Shown one piece after another: positions 6,895-7,461 of a stretch of DNA of 7,461 bases. Position numbers and translations under genes: made by a program. Location of the stretch: NCBI GenBank assembly GCA_900553105.1, contig USCE01000063.1, forward strand, positions 1 through 7,461, given 5' to 3'. Position 1 is the first letter of the stretch, and every line of letters begins with the position of its first letter. Below the pieces are notes generated by a model, which did no database searches, was not told the origin of the DNA, and saw only the letters and a list, made by a program, of their open reading frames with translations. Source of the DNA: an uncultured Sutterella sp. GTDB taxonomy: Bacteria; Pseudomonadota; Gammaproteobacteria; Burkholderiales; Burkholderiaceae_F.

Positions 6895-7414
6895 ATGCAA
6901 AAACAAACCCGTTTCGTCATCGTCGGTTTTGACGGACTCAGACCTGATTGCGTTGAAAAAGATATGCCGACGCTAGCCAAGTTCTTAAGCCAATCGCATC
7001 GCTGGAACCAATACCTGGCGAGCTTTCCAACGGAAACTTATGTCAACCATCCCACTATTTTCTCGGGTTTCAGACCCGCTCAACACGGCATCATTGCCAA
7101 CGCCTATTTTGATCGTCGTCTGCAAGCGTCCCAGGCCGTATTCCGAGGTAACAAAGTCGACTCCATCATGGCCCATGAGAGTGCTTTAATGGGCGTCATC
7201 AGCATCCCCAGCTTGGGTGATAGATTGGGTGCAGCAGGTAAAACCATGCGCGTGGTTTGTGCAAACTCCTCGGGCAGCACCCGCTTGCAACACATTCATG
7301 CTGATCGCTACGAAGGTCACTTGAATTGCTGTGTTCACGATCTCACGCTTGCTATTCCTGCCTGTGAGCGTGAAGCACTTCAGGCCAAATGGGGTAATGG
7401 CAATCCCCTTTCAT
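6895..7414 (+). CDS. Nucleotide pyrophosphatase/phosphodiesterase family enzyme (alkaline phosphatase superfamily), N-terminal fragment
   Basis: The gene starts at ATG 6895, 4 nt after the dppC-like stop with a weak GAG ribosome binding site, and runs off the genomic part of the contig: 173 codons, no stop, 3' end lost in adapter. The protein opens with RFVIVGFDGLRPD, the metal-binding strand of type I phosphodiesterases (metal ligand D13). FPTET at 44-48 supplies the expected threonine nucleophile T48, and GIIAN at 65-69 supplies the phosphate-contacting asparagine N69. The spacings D13-T48 (35) and T48-N69 (21) agree closely with those I recall for Xanthomonas NPP (D54, T90, N111). The remaining Asp/His zinc ligands would lie mostly beyond the break. 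Such enzymes cleave phosphodiesters or phosphonate monoesters using two metal ions. There is no signal peptide, so a cytosolic location is inferred and the enzyme may process what the transporter imports. Full length and specificity are unknown. Confidence 0.88.
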
Positions 7415-7461
7415 CTGTCTCTTATACACATCTCCGAGCCCACGAGACCGGAGCCTATCTC
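7415..7461 (-). other. Nextera/Tn5 sequencing adapter, right end
   Basis: This is the reverse complement of the left adapter: mosaic end 7415-7433, read-2 adapter 7434-7448, the same index 7449-7456, and part of P7 at 7457-7461. It is library sequence. It truncates the phosphodiesterase gene in the assembly, not in the genome. Confidence 0.98.

Noticed and set aside
1..7461. Long terminal inverted repeats containing Tn5 mosaic ends, as if the window were a composite transposon
   Set aside because: They match the Nextera adapter and index layout base for base, and no transposase or target-site duplication is present.

Overview
The window is a short assembled contig, not a natural replicon end. 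Bases 1-49 and 7415-7461 are untrimmed Nextera/Tn5 library adapter carrying the same 8-base index at both ends. The biological sequence is therefore 50-7414, and the first and last genes are cut by library chemistry. The source looks like a Gram-negative proteobacterium. The release factor 1 C-terminus and the prfA-prmC order fit Betaproteobacteria/Burkholderiales, and a gut-type lineage such as Sutterellaceae is possible, but that placement is recalled from family resemblance and was not searched.

Region 1 (50-1143) is housekeeping translation termination. It holds the last 89 codons of prfA (release factor 1), a 4-nt gap, and complete prmC, the methyltransferase that modifies the GGQ glutamine of release factors. 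prmC starts at GTG 325.

Region 2 (1144-1412) is a 269-bp AT-rich intergenic stretch with no gene. It holds a weak hairpin after prmC, a candidate PhoB-type direct repeat (1279-1296) and a 7-bp dyad just upstream of the next ribosome binding site.

Region 3 (1413-7414) is a probable operon for a peptide/nickel-class (DppABCDF-like) ABC importer. In order it encodes an exported family 5 solute-binding protein, an ATPase with two nucleotide-binding domains in one chain, a DppB-type permease, a DppC-type permease, and the N-terminal 173 residues of a nucleotide pyrophosphatase/phosphodiesterase (NPP) family enzyme with no signal peptide. The last four genes are separated by -4, 14 and 4 nt, which suggests translational coupling. 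A strong intrinsic terminator lies between the binding-protein gene and the ATPase gene. It probably works as a partial terminator giving excess binding protein, and its 3' arm contains the only visible Shine-Dalgarno-like sequence for the ATPase.

Read together, the binding protein would capture a ligand in the periplasm, the BC channel driven by the fused ATPase would import it, and the cytosolic phosphodiesterase could cleave it. The substrate cannot be read from the sequence. The enzyme class and the possible Pho box make a phosphodiester- or phosphonate-ester-containing compound the most economical guess. I saw no RNA gene, CRISPR array, insertion sequence or phage gene.
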